A DNA stretch of 64,000 nt, taken from contig CP145418.1 of the NCBI GenBank assembly GCA_036867785.1, forward strand, positions 1,116,001 to 1,180,000, written 5' to 3'. This DNA comes from Plasmodiophora brassicae. Taxonomy: Eukaryota > Endomyxa: Phytomyxea > Phytomyxea > Plasmodiophorida. Under the pieces are notes generated by a model. That model saw nothing but the letters and a program-made list of their open reading frames with translations, searched no databases and was not told the DNA's origin. The stretch's first letter is position 1. The number at the start of each line of letters is the position of its first letter. Both the position numbers and the translations under genes were made by a program. This document shows positions 30,501 through 45,500 of this stretch, piece by piece.

Positions 30501-33500
30501 TAACGGTTTCTCTCTGTCGGCTTTGTCAGCTAAAGTTGTCATAGACAATAGCGTCAGCGCCGCATTTTCCATCGGCTCCGGTGGGTCTCTCACAAGCGCT
30601 ACGCTATCAATGATTACGACAACCGGGACACTTCAACTTGGCGACACAGCCGTCACCGACATGTCTATTTATGGCTTCGATAGATCAGGAAGTTCAGAGT
30701 CGCTACTCAGCATACACGGCGCAAGTTCGGTGACGTTTTCCACGTCTGCCACGACCGTGTACGCGAACCTGTACGTGTCCACGGCCGGCAACGTCGCTGT
30801 CAACACCGCGCTGCATGTGCCGAACGGGTACGTCCAGATCTTCGCGGATAACGATGCCAACCTGGCTGGCTCGTTTACCGTCGCGGCGTCGACGACGATC
30901 ACGGTGTCGCTGGCGCTGACGAGCTTTTCGGTTTCGTGCGCCGACGTCGTCATCGGCAACGGCGCATCACTGGCCCTCTCTACTGCAAGCGTGTCGATTT
31001 CCAGCACGAGCACGTTGCCGATCCAGTTTGGCGGGTCGTCGTCGTCTGGCACCTGGGTCGACATATCGTCGACCGAGGCGGCATCCATCACGACGTCGAC
31101 GTCGTGGAAGCTGATCAGCAAGATTATCACGATCCGGGCGCTGTCGTCCGGCACAGTTGTCGGGTCGGTCGAGCTGGACGCCCGTGTTTCCGGCGGGCAG
31201 ATTACGTTCAGCGCGTCGTCCGTCTTCGACAGCCTGAATGCGACCGCTGAGGCCGGGCTGGCTGTCAACGCCCCTATAACGACTATCGTCGGGCAGCTCG
31301 CTCTGGATGGCGATTACGATCCGACGTCGGGCGGGCGGACTGCATTCGCCGCCAGCGCCACGCTTTCGGCTAAAACGAACCTGCTGCTGTGCCCGAGGTC
31401 CCGCAGCGCCATCGACGTGGTTGCCCCTGCGACCTGGTCCGCCCAGGGCAACGTCCAGTTGTACACGGGTGTGCGCACGACCGGCAGCGGGTCGACGCTC
31501 TCCATCCTAGCGGACAGTGCCGCGGCTGGCTCTGGTCAGCTGATCTTCGCTGGCACGGCAAACATATCGGTTCAAGCCCCGGTCGTCAGCACGGTCTACC
31601 TTCGCGCCAGCGCCATGCAGTGGTCGACAGGGTTCCGGCTATCGGCGTCGTCGGCTACCGTCGTCATTGACAAGAGCACGTCGTCGGCGTTCTCAGTTGG
31701 CGTCGGCGGTGCCCTGACCGACGCGATGCTGCTGATGGTCACGACGACAGGTGTATTGCAGGTCGGGGACACCCTGGTCTCAGATTTGTCGGTTGTCGGG
31801 TTTGACCGATCGACACGTTCGGAGTCGCTGCTCAGCCTGCGGGCTTCGAATTCCGTGACGTTCTCCACGTCGGCCACGACCGTGTACGCGAACCTGTACG
31901 TGTCCACGGCCGGCAACGTCGCTGTCAACACCGCGCTGCACGTGCCGAACGGGTACGTCCAGATCTTCGCGGATAACGATGCCAACCTGGCTGGCTCGTT
32001 TACCGTCGCGGCGTCGACGACGATCACGGTGTCGCTGGCGCTGACGAGCTTTTCGGTTTCGTGCGCCGACGTCGTCATCGGCAACGGCGCATCACTGGCC
32101 CTCTCTACTGCAAGCGTGTCGATTTCCAGCACGAGCACGTTGCCGATCCAGTTTGGCGGGTCGTCGTCGTCTGGCACCTGGGTCGACATATCGTCGACCG
32201 AGGCGGCATCCATCACGACGTCGACGTCGTGGAAGCTGATCAGCAAGATTATCACGATCCGGGCGCTGTCGTCCGGCACAGTTGTCGGGTCGGTCGAGCT
32301 GGACGCCCGTGTTTCCGGCGGGCAGATTACGTTCAGCGCGTCGTCCGTCTTCGACAGCCTGAATGCGACCGCTGAGGCCGGGCTGGCTGTCAACGCCCCT
32401 ATAACGACTATCGTCGGGCAGCTCGCTCTGGATGGCGATTACGATCCGACGTCGGGCGGGGGGCGGACTGCATTCGCCGCCAGCGCCACGCTTTCGGCTA
32501 AAACGAACCTGCTGCTGTGCCCGAGGTCCCGCAGCGCCATCGACGTGGTTGCCCCTGCGACCTGGTCCGCCCAGGGCAACGTCCAGTTGTACACGGGTGT
32601 GCGCACGACCGGCAGCGGGTCGACGCTCTCCATCCTAGCGGACAGTGCCGCGGCTGGCTCTGGTCAGCTGATCTTCGCTGGCACGGCAAACATATCGGTT
32701 CAAGCCCCGGTCGTCAGCACGGTCTACCTTCGCGCCAGCGCCATGCAGTGGTCGACAGGGTTCCGGCTATCGGCGTCGTCGGCTACCGTCGTCATTGACA
32801 AGAGCACGTCGTCGGCGTTCTCAGTTGGCGTCGGCGGTGCCCTGACCGACGCGATGCTGCTGATGGTCACGACGACAGGTGTATTGCAGGTCGGGGACAC
32901 CCTGGTCTCAGATTTGTCGGTTGTCGGGTTTGACCGATCGACACGTTCGGAGTCGCTGCTCAGCCTGCGGGCTTCGAATTCCGTGACGTTCTCCACGTCG
33001 GCCACGACCGTGTACGCGAACCTGTACGTGTCCACGGCCGGCAACGTCGCTGTCAACACCGCGCTGCACGTGCCGAACGGGTACGTCCAGATCTTCGCGG
33101 ATAACGATGCCAACCTGGCTGGCTCGTTTACCGTCGCGGCGTCGACGACGATCACGGTGTCGCTGGCGCTGACGAGCTTTTCGGTTTCGTGCGCCGACGT
33201 CGTCATCGGCAACGGCGCATCACTGGCCCTCTCTACTGCAAGCGTGTCGATTTCCAGCACGAGCACGTTGCCGATCCAGTTTGGCGGGTCGTCGTCGTCT
33301 GGCACCTGGGTCGACATATCGTCGACCGAGGCGGCATCCATCACGACGTCGACGTCGTGGAAGCTGATCAGCAAGATTATCACGATCCGGGCGCTGTCGT
33401 CCGGCACAGTTGTCGGGTCGGTCGAGCTGGACGCCCGTGTTTCCGGCGGGCAGATTACGTTCAGCGCGTCGTCCGTCTTCGACAGCCTGAATGCGACCGC

Positions 33501-36500
33501 TGAGGCCGGGCTGGCTGTCAACGCCCCTATAACGACTATCGTCGGGCAGCTCGCTCTGGATGGCGATTACGATCCGACGTCGGGCGGGCGGACTGCATTC
33601 GCCGCCAGCGCCACGCTTTCGGCTAAAACGAACCTGCTGCTGTGCCCGAGGTCCCGCAGCGCCATCGACGTGGTTGCCTCTGCGACCTGGTCCGCCCAGG
33701 GCAACGTCCAGTTGTACACGGGTGTGCGCACGACCGGCAGCGGGTCGACGCTCTCCATCCTAGCGGACAGTGCCGCGGCTGGCTCTGGTCAGCTGATCTT
33801 CGCTGGCACGGCAAACATATCGGTTCAAGCCCCGGTCGTCAGCACGGTCTACCTTCGCGCCAGCGCCATGCAGTGGTCGACAGGGTTCCGGCTATCGGCG
33901 TCGTCGGCTACCGTCGTCATTGACAAGAGCACGTCGTCGGCGTTCTCAGTTGGCGTCGGCGGTGCCCTGACCGACGCGATGCTGCTGATGGTCACGACGA
34001 CAGGTGTATTGCAGGTCGGGGACACCCTGGTCTCAGATTTGTCGGTTGTCGGGTTTGACCGATCGACACGTTCGGAGTCGCTGCTCAGCCTGCGGGCTTC
34101 GAATTCCGTGACGTTCTCCACGTCGGCCACGACCGTGTACGCGAACCTGTACGTGTCCACGGCCGGCAACGTCGCTGTCAACACCGCGCTGCACGTGCCG
34201 AACGGGTACGTCCAGATCTTCGCGGATAACGATGCCAACCTGGCTGGCTCGTTTACCGTCGCGGCGTCGACGACGATCACGGTGTCGCTGGCGCTGACGA
34301 GCTTTTCCGTTTCGTGCGCCGACGTCGTCATCGGCAACGGCGCATCACTGGCCCTCTCTACTGCAAGCGTGTCGATTTCCAGCACGAGCACGTTGCCGAT
34401 CCAGTTTGGCGGGTCGTCGTCGTCTGGCACCTGGGTCGACATATCGTCGACCGAGGCGGCATCCATCACGACGTCGACGTCGTGGAAGCTGATCAGCAAG
34501 ATTATCACGATCCGGGCGCTGTCGTCCGGCACAGTTGTCGGGTCGGTCGAGCTGGACGCCCGTGTTTCCGGCGGGCAGATTACGTTCAGCGCGTCGTCCG
34601 TCTTCGACAGCCTGAATGCGACCGCTGAGGCCGGGCTGGCTGTCAACGCCCCTATAACGACTATCGTCGGGCAGCTCGCTCTGGATGGCGATTACGATCC
34701 GACGTCGGGCGGGCGGACTGCATTCGCCGCCAGCGCCACGCTTTCGGCTAAAACGAACCTGCTGCTGTGCCCGAGGTCCCGCAGCGCCATCGACGTGGTT
34801 GCCCCTGCGACCTGGTCCGCCCAGGGCAACGTCCAGTTGTACACGGGTGTGCGCACGACCGGCAGCGGGTCGACGCTCTCCATCCTAGCGGACAGTGCCG
34901 CGGCTGGCTCTGGTCAGCTGATCTTCGCTGGCACGGCAAACATATCGGTTCAAGCCCCGGTCGTCAGCACGGTCTACCTTCGCGCCAGCGCCATGCAGTG
35001 GTCGACAGGGTTCCGGCTATCGGCGTCGTCGGCTACCGTCGTCATTGACAAGAGCACGTCGTCGGCGTTCTCAGTTGGCGTCGGCGGTGCCCTGACCGAC
35101 GCGATGCTGCTGATGGTCACGACGACAGGTGTATTGCAGGTCGGGGACACCCTGGTCTCAGATTTGTCGGTTGTCGGGTTTGACCGATCGACACGTTCGG
35201 AGTCGCGGCTCAGCCTGCGGGCTTCGAATTCCGTGACGTTCTCCACGTCGGCCACGACCGTGTACGCGAACCTGTACGTGTCCACGGCCGGCAACGTCGC
35301 TGTCAACACCGCGCTGCACGTGCCGAACGGGTACGTCCAGATCTTCGCGGATAACGATGCCAACCTGGCTGGCTCGTTTACCGTCGCGGCGTCGACGACG
35401 ATCACGGTGTCGCTGGCGCTGACGAGCTTTTCGGTTTCGTGCGCCGACGTCGTCATCGGCAACGGCGCATCACTGGCCCTCTCTACTGCAAGCGTGTCGA
35501 TTTCCAGCACGAGCACGTTGCCGATCCAGTTTGGCGGGTCGTCGTCGTCTGGCACCTGGGTCGACATATCGTCGACCGAGGCGGCATCCATCACGACGTC
35601 GACGTCGTGGAAGCTGATCAGCAAGATTATCACGATCCGGGCGCTGTCGTCCGGCACAGTTGTCGGGTCGGTCGAGCTGGACGCCCGTGTTTCCGGCGGG
35701 CAGATTACGTTCAGCGCGTCGTCCGTCTTCGACAGCCTGAATGCGACCGCTGAGGCCGGGCTGGCTGTCAACGCCCCTATAACGACTATCGTCGGGCAGC
35801 TCGCTCTGGATGGCGATTACGATCCGACGTCGGGCGGGCGGACTGCATTCGCCGCCAGCGCCACGCTTTCGGCTAAAACGAACCTGCTGCTGTGCCCGAG
35901 GTCCCGCAGCGCCATCGACGTGGTTGCCCCTGCGACCTGGTCCGCCCAGGGCAACGTCCAGTTGTACACGGGTGTGCGCACGACCGGCAGCGGGTCGACG
36001 CTCTCCATCCTAGCGGACAGTGCCGCGGCTGGCTCTGGTCAGCTGATCTTCGCTGGCACGGCAAACATATCGGTTCAAGCCCCGGTCGTCAGCACGGTCT
36101 ACCTTCGCGCCAGCGCCATGCAGTGGTCGACAGGGTTCCGGCTATCGGCGTCGTCGGCTACCGTCGTCATTGACAAGAGCACGTCGTCGGCGTTCTCAGT
36201 TGGCGTCGGCGGTGCCCTGACCGACGCGATGCTGCTGATGGTCACGACGACAGGTGTATTGCAGGTCGGGGACACCCTGGTCTCAGATTTGTCGGTTGTC
36301 GGGTTTGACCGATCGACACGTTCGGAGTCGCTGCTCAGCCTGCGGGCTTCGAATTCCGTGACGTTCTCCACGTCGGCCACGACCGTGTACGCGAACCTGT
36401 ACGTGTCCACGGCCGGCAACGTCGCTGTCAACACCGCGCTGCACGTGCCGAACGGGTACGTCCAGATCTTCGCGGATAACGATGCCAACCTGGCTGGTTC

Positions 36501-39500
36501 GTTTACCGTCGCGGCGTCGACGACGATCACGGTGTCGCTGGCGCTGACGAGCTTTTCGGTTTCGTGCGCCGACGTCGTCATCGGCAACGGCGCATCACTG
36601 GCCCTCTCTACTGCAAGCGTGTCGATTTCCAGCACGAGCACGTTGACGATCCAGTTTGGGTGTGCGTCTTTTTCTGGATCCTGTGTCTACTTATCGTGTT
36701 CCGATCTGGCATCCATCACGACGTCGACGTCGTGGAAGCTGATCAGCAAGATTATCACGATCCGGGCGCTGTCGTCCGGCACAGTTGTCGGGTCGGTCGA
36801 GCTGGACGCCCGTGTTTCCGGCAGATTACGTTCAGCGCGTCGTCCGTCTTCGACAGCCTGAATGCGACCGCTGAGGCCGGGCTGGCTGTCAACGCCCCTA
36901 TAACGACTATCGTCGGGCAGCTCGCTCTGATGGCGATTACGATCCGACGTCGGCGGGCGGGACTGCATTCGCCGCCAGCGCCACGCTTTCGGCTAAAACG
37001 AACCCGCTGCCGTGCCCGAGGTCCTGCAGCGCCATCGACGTGGTTGCCCCTGCGACCTGGTCCGCCCAGGGCAACGTCCAGTTGTACACGGGTGTGCGCA
37101 CGACCGGCAGCGGGTCGACGCTCTCCATCCTAGCGGACAGTGCCGCGGCTGGCTCTGGTCAGCTGATCTTCGCTGGCACGGCAAGCATATCGGTTCAAGC
37201 CCCGGTCGTCAGCACGGTCTACCTTCGCGCCAGCGCCATGCAGTGGTCGACAGGGTTCCGGCTATCGGCGTCGTCGGCTACCGTCGTTTCGACAAGAGCA
37301 CGCCGTCGGCGTTCTCAGTTGGCGTCGGCGGTGCCCTGACCGACGCGATGCTGCTGATGGTCACGTCGACAGGTGTTTTGCAGGTCGGTGTCAGCCTGGT
37401 CTGTGATTTGTCGGTTGTCGGGTTTGACGGATCGACAGGTTCGGAGTCGCTGCTCTGCCTGCGGGCTTCGAATTCCGTGACGTTCTCCTCGTCGGCCTAC
37501 GACCGTGTACGCGAACCTGTACGTGTCCACGGCCGGCAACGTCGCTGTCAACACCGCGCTGCACGTGCCGAACGGGTACGTCCAGATCTTCGCGGATAAC
37601 GATGCCAACCTGGCTGGCTCGTTTACCGTCGCGGCGTCGACGACGATCACGGTGTCGCTGGCGCTGACGAGCTTTTCGGTTTCGTGCGCCGACGTCGTCA
37701 TCGGCAACGGCGCATCACTGGCCCTCTCTACTGCAAGCGTGTCGATTTCCAGCACGAGCACGTTGCCGATCCAGTTTGGCGGGTCGTCGTCGTCTGGCAC
37801 CTGGGTCGACATATCGTCGACCGAGAGATCCATCACGACGTCGACGTCGTGGAAGCTGATCAGCAAGATTATCACGATCCGGGCGCTGTCGTCCGGCACA
37901 GTTGTCGGGTCGGTCGAGCTGGACGCCCGTGTTTCCGGCGGGCAGATTACGTTCAGCGCGTCGTCCGTCTTCGACAGCCTGAATGCGACCGCTGAGGCCG
38001 GGCTGGCCGTCAACGCCCCTATAACGACTATCGTCGGGCAGCTTGCCTGGATGGCGATTACGATCCGACGTCGGGCGTGGCGGATTGCATTCGCCGCCAG
38101 CGCCACGCTTTCGGCTAAAAAGAACCTGCTGCTGTGCCCGTGGTCACGCAGCGACATCGACAAGGTAGCCACAGCGCCCTGGTCCGCCCAGGGCAACGTC
38201 CAGTTGTAAACGGGACAGCGCACGACCGCCAGCGGGACGACGCCTCCATCCCATGGACGCGCCGCGGCTGGCTCGGGTCTGGTGTTCTTCGCTGGCACGG
38301 CCGCACATATCGGTTCAAGCCCCGGCCGTCAGCACGGTCTACCTTCGCGCCAGCGCCATGCAGTGGTCGACAGGGTTCCGGCTATCGGCGTCGTCGGCTA
38401 CCGTCGTCATTGACAAGAGCACGTCGTCGGCGTTCTCAGTTGGCGTCGGCGGTGCCCTGACCGACGCGATGCTGCTGATGGTCACGACGACATGTGTATT
38501 GCAGGTCGGGGACACCCTGGTCTCAGATTTGTCGGTTGTCGGGTTTGACCGATCGACACGTTCGGAGTCGCTGCTCAGCCTGCGGGCTTCGAATTCCGTG
38601 ACGTTCTCCACGTCGGCCACGACCGTGTACGCGAACCAGTACGTGTCCACGGCCGGCAACGTCGCTGTCAACACCGCGCTGCACGTGCCGAACGGGTACG
38701 TCCAGATCTTCGCGCATCACGATGCCAACCTGGCTGGCCTGTTTACCGTCGCGGCGCCGACGATCACGGTGTCGCTGGCGCTGACGAGCTTTTCCGTTTC
38801 GTGCGCCGACGTCATCGGCAACGGCGCATCACCCTCTCTACTGCAAGCGTACCGATTTCCAGCACGAGCACGTTGCCGATCCAGTTTGGCGGGTCGTCGT
38901 CGTCTGGCACTCCGTCGACATATCGTCGACCGAGGCGGCATCCATCACGACGTCGACGTCGTGGAAGCTGATCAGCAAGATTATCACGATCCGGGCGCTG
39001 TCGTCCGGCACAGTTGTCGGGTCGGTCGAGCTGGACGCCCGTGTTTCCGGCGGGCAGATTACGTTCAGCGCGTCGTCCGTCTTCGACAGCCTGAATGCGA
39101 CCGCTGAGGCCGGGCTGGCTGTCAACGCCCCTATAACGACTATCGTCGGGCAGCTCGCTCTGGATGGCGATTACGATCCGACGTCGGGCGGGCGGACTGC
39201 ATTCGCCGCCAGCGCCACGCTTTCGGCTAAAACGAACCTGCTGCTGTGCCCGAGGTCCCGCAGCGCCATCGACGTGGTTGCCCCTGCGACCTGGTCCGCC
39301 CAGGGCAACGTCCAGTTGTACACGGGTGTGCGCACGACCGGCAGCGGGTCGACGCTCTCCATCCTAGCGGACAGTGCCGCGGCTGGCTCTGGTCAGCTGA
39401 TCTTCGCTGGCACGGCAAACATATCGGTTCAAGCCCCGGTCGTCAGCACGGTCTACCTTCGCGCCAGCGCCATGCAGTGGTCGACAGGGTTCCGGCTATC

Positions 39501-42500
39501 GGCGTCGTCGGCTACCGTCGTCATTGACAAGAGCACGTCGTCGGCGTTCTCAGTTGGCGTCGGCGGTGCCCTGACCGACGCGATGCTGCTGATGGTCACG
39601 ACGACAGGTGTATTGCAGGTCGGGGACACCCTGGTCTCAGATTTGTCGGTTGTCGGGTTTGACCGATCGACACGTTCGGAGTCGCTGCTCAGCCTGCGGG
39701 CTTCGAATTCCGTGACGTTCTCCACGTCGGCCACGACCGTGTACGCGAACCTGTACGTGTCCACGGCCGGCAACGTCGCTGTCAACACCGCGCTGCACGT
39801 GCCGAACGGGTACGTCCAGATCTTCGCGGATAACGATGCCAACCTGGCTGGCTCGTTTACCGTCGCGGCGTCGACGACGATCACGGTGTCGCTGGCGCTG
39901 ACGAGCTTTTCGGTTTCGTGCGCCGACGTCGTCATCGGCAACGGCGCATCACTGGCCCTCTCTACTGCAAGCGTGTCGATTTCCAGCACGAGCACGTTGC
40001 CGATCCAGTTTGGCGGGTCGTCGTCGTCTGGCACCTGGGTCGACATATCGTCGACCGAGGCGGCATCCATCACGACGTCGACGTCGTGGAAGCTGATCAG
40101 CAAGATTATCACGATCCGGGCGCTGTCGTCCGGCACAGTTGTCGGGTCGGTCGAGCTGGACGCCCGTGTTTCCGGCGGGCAGATTACGTTCAGCGCGTCG
40201 TCCGTCTTCGACAGCCTGAATGCGACCGCTGAGGCCGGGCTGGCTGTCAACGCCCCTATAACGACTATCGTCGGGCAGCTCGCTCTGGATGGCGATTACG
40301 ATCCGACGTCGGGCGGGCGGACTGCATTCGCCGCCAGCGCCACGCTTTCGGCTAAAACGAACCTGCTGCTGTGCCCGAGGTCCCGCAGCGCCATCGACGT
40401 GGTTGCCCCTGCGACCTGGTCCGCCCAGGGCAACGTCCAGTTGTACACGGGTGTGCGCACGACCGGCAGCGGGTCGACGCTCTCCATCCTAGCGGACAGT
40501 GCCGCGGCTGGCTCTGGTCAGCTGATCTTCGCTGGCACGGCAAACATATCGGTTCAAGCCCCGGTCGTCAGCACGGTCTACCTTCGCGCCAGCGCCATGC
40601 AGTGGTCGACAGGGTTCCGGCTATCGGCGTCGTCGGCTACCGTCGTCATTGACAAGAGCACGTCGTCGGCGTTCTCAGTTGGCGTCGGCGGTGCCCTGAC
40701 CGACGCGATGCTGCTGATGGTCACGACGACAGGTGTATTGCAGGTCGGGGACACCCTGGTCTCAGATTTGTCGGTTGTCGGGTTTGACCGATCGACACGT
40801 TCGGAGTCGCTGCTCAGCCTGCGGGCTTCGAATTCCGTGACGTTCTCCACGTCGGCCACGACCGTGTACGCGAACCTGTACGTGTCCACGGCCGGCAACG
40901 TCGCTGTCAACACCGCGCTGCACGTGCCGAACGGGTACGTCCAGATCTTCGCGGATAACGATGCCAACCTGGCTGGCTCGTTTACCGTCGCGGCGTCGAC
41001 GACGATCACGGTGTCGCTGGCGCTGACGAGCTTTTCGGTTTCGTGCGCCGACGTCGTCATCGGCAACGGCGCATCACTGGCCCTCTCTACTGCAAGCGTG
41101 TCGATTTCCAGCACGAGCACGTTGCCGATCCAGTTTGGCGGGTCGTCGTCGTCTGGCACCTGGGTCGACATATCGTCGACCGAGGCGGCATCCATCACGA
41201 CGTCGACGCCGTGGAAGCTGATCAGCAAGATTATCACGATCCGGGCGCTGTCGTCCGGCACAGTTGTCGGGTCGGTCGAGCTGGACGCCCGTGTTTCCGG
41301 CGGGCAGATTACGTTCAGCGCGTCGTCCGTCTTCGACAGCCTGAATGCGACCGCTGAGGCCGGGCTGGCTGTCAACGCCCCTATAACGACTATCGTCGGG
41401 CAGCTCGCTCTGGATGGCGATTACGATCCGACGTCGGGCGGGCGGACTGCATTCGCCGCCAGCGCCACGCTTTCGGCTAAAACGAACCTGCTGCTGTGCC
41501 CGAGGTCCCGCAGCGCCATCGACGTGGTTGCCCCTGCGACCTGGTCCGCCCAGGGCAACGTCCAGTTGTACACGGGTGTGCGCACGACCGGCAGCGGGTC
41601 GACGCTCTCCATCCTAGCGGACAGTGCCGCGGCTGGCTCTGGTCAGCTGATCTTCGCTGGCACGGCAAACATATCGGTTCAAGCCCCGGTCGTCAGCACG
41701 GTCTACCTTCGCGCCAGCTCCATGCAGTGGTCGACAGGGTTCCGGCTATCGGCGTCGTCGGCTACCGTCGTCATTGACAAGAGCACGTCGTCGGCGTTCT
41801 CAGTTGGCGTCGGCGGTGCCCTGACCGACGCGATGCTGCTGATGGTCACGACGACAGGTGTATTGCAGGTCGGGGACACCCTGGTCTCAGATTTGTCGGT
41901 TGTCGGGTTTGACCGATCGACACGTTCGGAGTCGCTGCTCAGCCTGCGGGCTTCGAATTCCGTGACGTTCTCCACGTCGGCCACGACCGTGTACGCGAAC
42001 CTGTACGTGTCCACGGCCGGCAACGTCGCTGTCAACACCGCGCTGCACGTGCCGAACGGGTACGTCCAGATCTTCGCGGATAACGATGCCAACCTGGCTG
42101 GCTCGTTTACCGTCGCGGCGTCGACGACGATCACGGTGTCGCTGGCGCTGACGAGCTTTTCGGTTTCGTGCGCCGACGTCGTCATCGGCAACGGCGCATC
42201 ACTGGCCCTCTCTACTGCAAGCGTGTCGATTTCCAGCACGAGCACGTTGCCGATCCAGTTTGGCGGGTCGTCGTCGTCTGGCACCTGGGTCGACATATCG
42301 TCGACCGAGGCGGCATCCATCACGACGTCGACGTCGTGGAAGCTGATCAGCAAGATTATCACGATCCGGGCGCTGTCGTCCGGCACAGTTGTCGGGTCGG
42401 TCGAGCTGGACGCCCGTGTTTCCGGCGGGCAGATTACGTTCAGCGCGTCGTCCGTCTTCGACAGCCTGAATGCGACCGCTGAGGCCGGGCTGGCTGTCAA

Positions 42501-45500
42501 CGCCCCTATAACGACTATCGTCGGGCAGCTCGCTCTGGATGGCGATTACGATCCGACGTCGGGCGGGCGGACTGCATTCGCCGCCAGCGCCACGCTTTCG
42601 GCTAAAACGAACCTGCTGCTGTGCCCGAGGTCCCGCAGCGCCATCGACGTGGTTGCCCCTGCGACCTGGTCCGCCCAGGGCAACGTCCAGTTGTACACGG
42701 GTGTGCGCACGACCGGCAGCGGGTCGACGCTCTCCATCCTAGCGGACAGTGCCGCGGCTGGCTCTGGTCAGCTGATCTTCGCTGGCACGGCAAACATATC
42801 GGTTCAAGCCCCGGTCGTCAGCACGGTCTACCTTCGCGCCAGCGCCATGCAGTGGTCGACAGGGTTCCGGCTATCGGCGTCGTCGGCTACCGTCGTCATT
42901 GACAAGAGCACGTCGTCGGCGTTCTCAGTTGGCGTCGGCGGTGCCCTGACCGACGCGATGCTGCTGATGGTCACGACGACAGGTGTATTGCAGGTCGGGG
43001 ACACCCTGGTCTCAGATTTGTCGGTTGTCGGGTTTGACCGATCGACACGTTCGGAGTCGCTGCTCAGCCTGCGGGCTTCGAATTCCGTGACGTTCTCCAC
43101 GTCGGCCACGACCGTGTACGCGAACCTGTACGTGTCCACGGCCGGCAACGTCGCTGTCAACACCGCGCTGCACGTGCCGAACGGGTACGTCCAGATCTTC
43201 GCGGATAACGATGCCAACCTGGCTGGCTCGTTTACCGTCGCGGCGTCGACGACGATCACGGTGTCGCTGGCGCTGACGAGCTTTTCGGTTTCGTGCGCCG
43301 ACGTCGTCATCGGCAACGGCGCATCACTGGCCCTCTCTACTGCAAGCGTGTCGATTTCCAGCACGAGCACGTTGCCGATCCAGTTTGGCGGGTCGTCGTC
43401 GTCTGGCACCTGGGTCGACATATCGTCGACCGAGGCGGCATCCATCACGACGTCGACGTCGTGGAAGCTGATCAGCAAGATTATCACGATCCGGGCGCTG
43501 TCGTCCGGCACAGTTGTCGGGTCGGTCGAGCTGGACGCCCGTGTTTCCGGCGGGCAGATTACGTTCAGCGCGTCGTCCGTCTTCGACAGCCTGAATGCGA
43601 CCGCTGAGGCCGGGCTGGCTGTCAACGCCCCTATAACGACTATCGTCGGGCAGCTCGCTCTGGATGGCGATTACGATCCGACGTCGGGCGGGCGGACTGC
43701 ATTCGCCGCCAGCGCCACGCTTTCGGCTAAAACGAACCTGCTGCTGTGCCCGAGGTCCCGCAGCGCCATCGACGTGGTTGCCCCTGCGACCTGGTCCGCC
43801 CAGGGCAACGTCCAGTTGTACACGGGTGTGCGCACGACCGGCAGCGGGTCGACGCTCTCCATCCTAGCGGACAGTGCCGCGGCTGGCTCTGGTCAGCTGA
43901 TCTTCGCTGGCACGGCAAACATATCGGTTCAAGCCCCGGTCGTCAGCACGGTCTACCTTCGCGCCAGCGCCATGCAGTGGTCGACAGGGTTCCGGCTATC
44001 GGCGTCGTCGGCTACCGTCGTCATTGACAAGAGCACGTCGTCGGCGTTCTCAGTTGGCGTCGGCGGTGCCCTGACCGACGCGATGCTGCTGATGGTCACG
44101 ACGACAGGTGTATTGCAGGTCGGGGACACCCTGGTCTCAGATTTGTCGGTTGTCGGGTTTGACCGATCGACACGTTCGGAGTCGCTGCTCAGCCTGCGGG
44201 CTTCGAATTCCGTGACGTTCTCCACGTCGGCCACGACCGTGTACGCGAACCTGTACGTGTCCACGGCCGGCAACGTCGCTGTCAACACCGCGCTGCACGT
44301 GCCGAACGGGTACGTCCAGATCTTCGCGGATAACGATGCCAACCTGGCTGGCTCGTTTACCGTCGCGGCGTCGACGACGATCACGGTGTCGCTGGCGCTG
44401 ACGAGCTTTTCGGTTTCGTGCGCCGACGTCGTCATCGGCAACGGCGCATCACTGGCCCTCTCTACTGCAAGCGTGTCGATTTCCAGCACGAGCACGTTGC
44501 CGATCCAGTTTGGCGGGTCGTCGTCGTCTGGCACCTGGGTCGACATATCGTCGACCGAGGCGGCATCCATCACGACGTCGACGTCGTGGAAGCTGATCAG
44601 CAAGATTATCACGATCCGGGCGCTGTCGTCCGGCACAGTTGTCGGGTCGGTCGAGCTGGACGCCCGTGTTTCCGGCGGGCAGATTACGTTCAGCGCGTCG
44701 TCCGTCTTCGACAGCCTGAATGCGACCGCTGAGGCCGGGCTGGCTGTCAACGCCCCTATAACGACTATCGTCGGGCAGCTCGCCTCTGGATGGCGATTAC
44801 GATCCGACGTCGGGCGGGCGGACTGCATTCGCCGCCAGCGCCACGCTTTCGGCTAAAACGAACCTGCTGCTGTGCCCGAGGTCCCGCAGCGCCATCGACG
44901 TGGTTGCCCCTGCGACCTGGTCCGCCCAGGGCAACGTCCAGTTGTACACGGGTGTGCGCACGACCGGCAGCGGGTCGACGCTCTCCATCCTAGCGGACAG
45001 TGCCGCGGCTGGCTCTGGTCAGCTGATCTTCGCTGGCACGGCAAACATATCGGTTCAAGCCCCGGTCGTCAGCACGGTCTACCTTCGCGCCAGCGCCATG
45101 CAGTGGTCGACAGGGTTCCGGCTATCGGCGTCGTCGGCTACCGTCGTCATTGACAAGAGCACGTCGTCGGCGTTCTCAGTTGGCGTCGGCGGTGCCCTGA
45201 CCGACGCGATGCTGCTGATGGTCACGACGACAGGTGTATTGCAGGTCGGGGACACCCTGGTCTCAGATTTGTCGGTTGTCGGGTTTGACCGATCGACACG
45301 TTCGGAGTCGCTGCTCAGCCTGCGGGCTTCGAATTCCGTGACGTTCTCCACGTCGGCCACGACCGTGTACGCGAACCTGTACGTGTCCACGGCCGGCAAC
45401 GTCGCTGTCAACACCGCGCTGCACGTGCCGAACGGGTACGTCCAGATCTTCGCGGATAACGATGCCAACCTGGCTGGCTCGTTTACCGTCGCGGCGTCGA

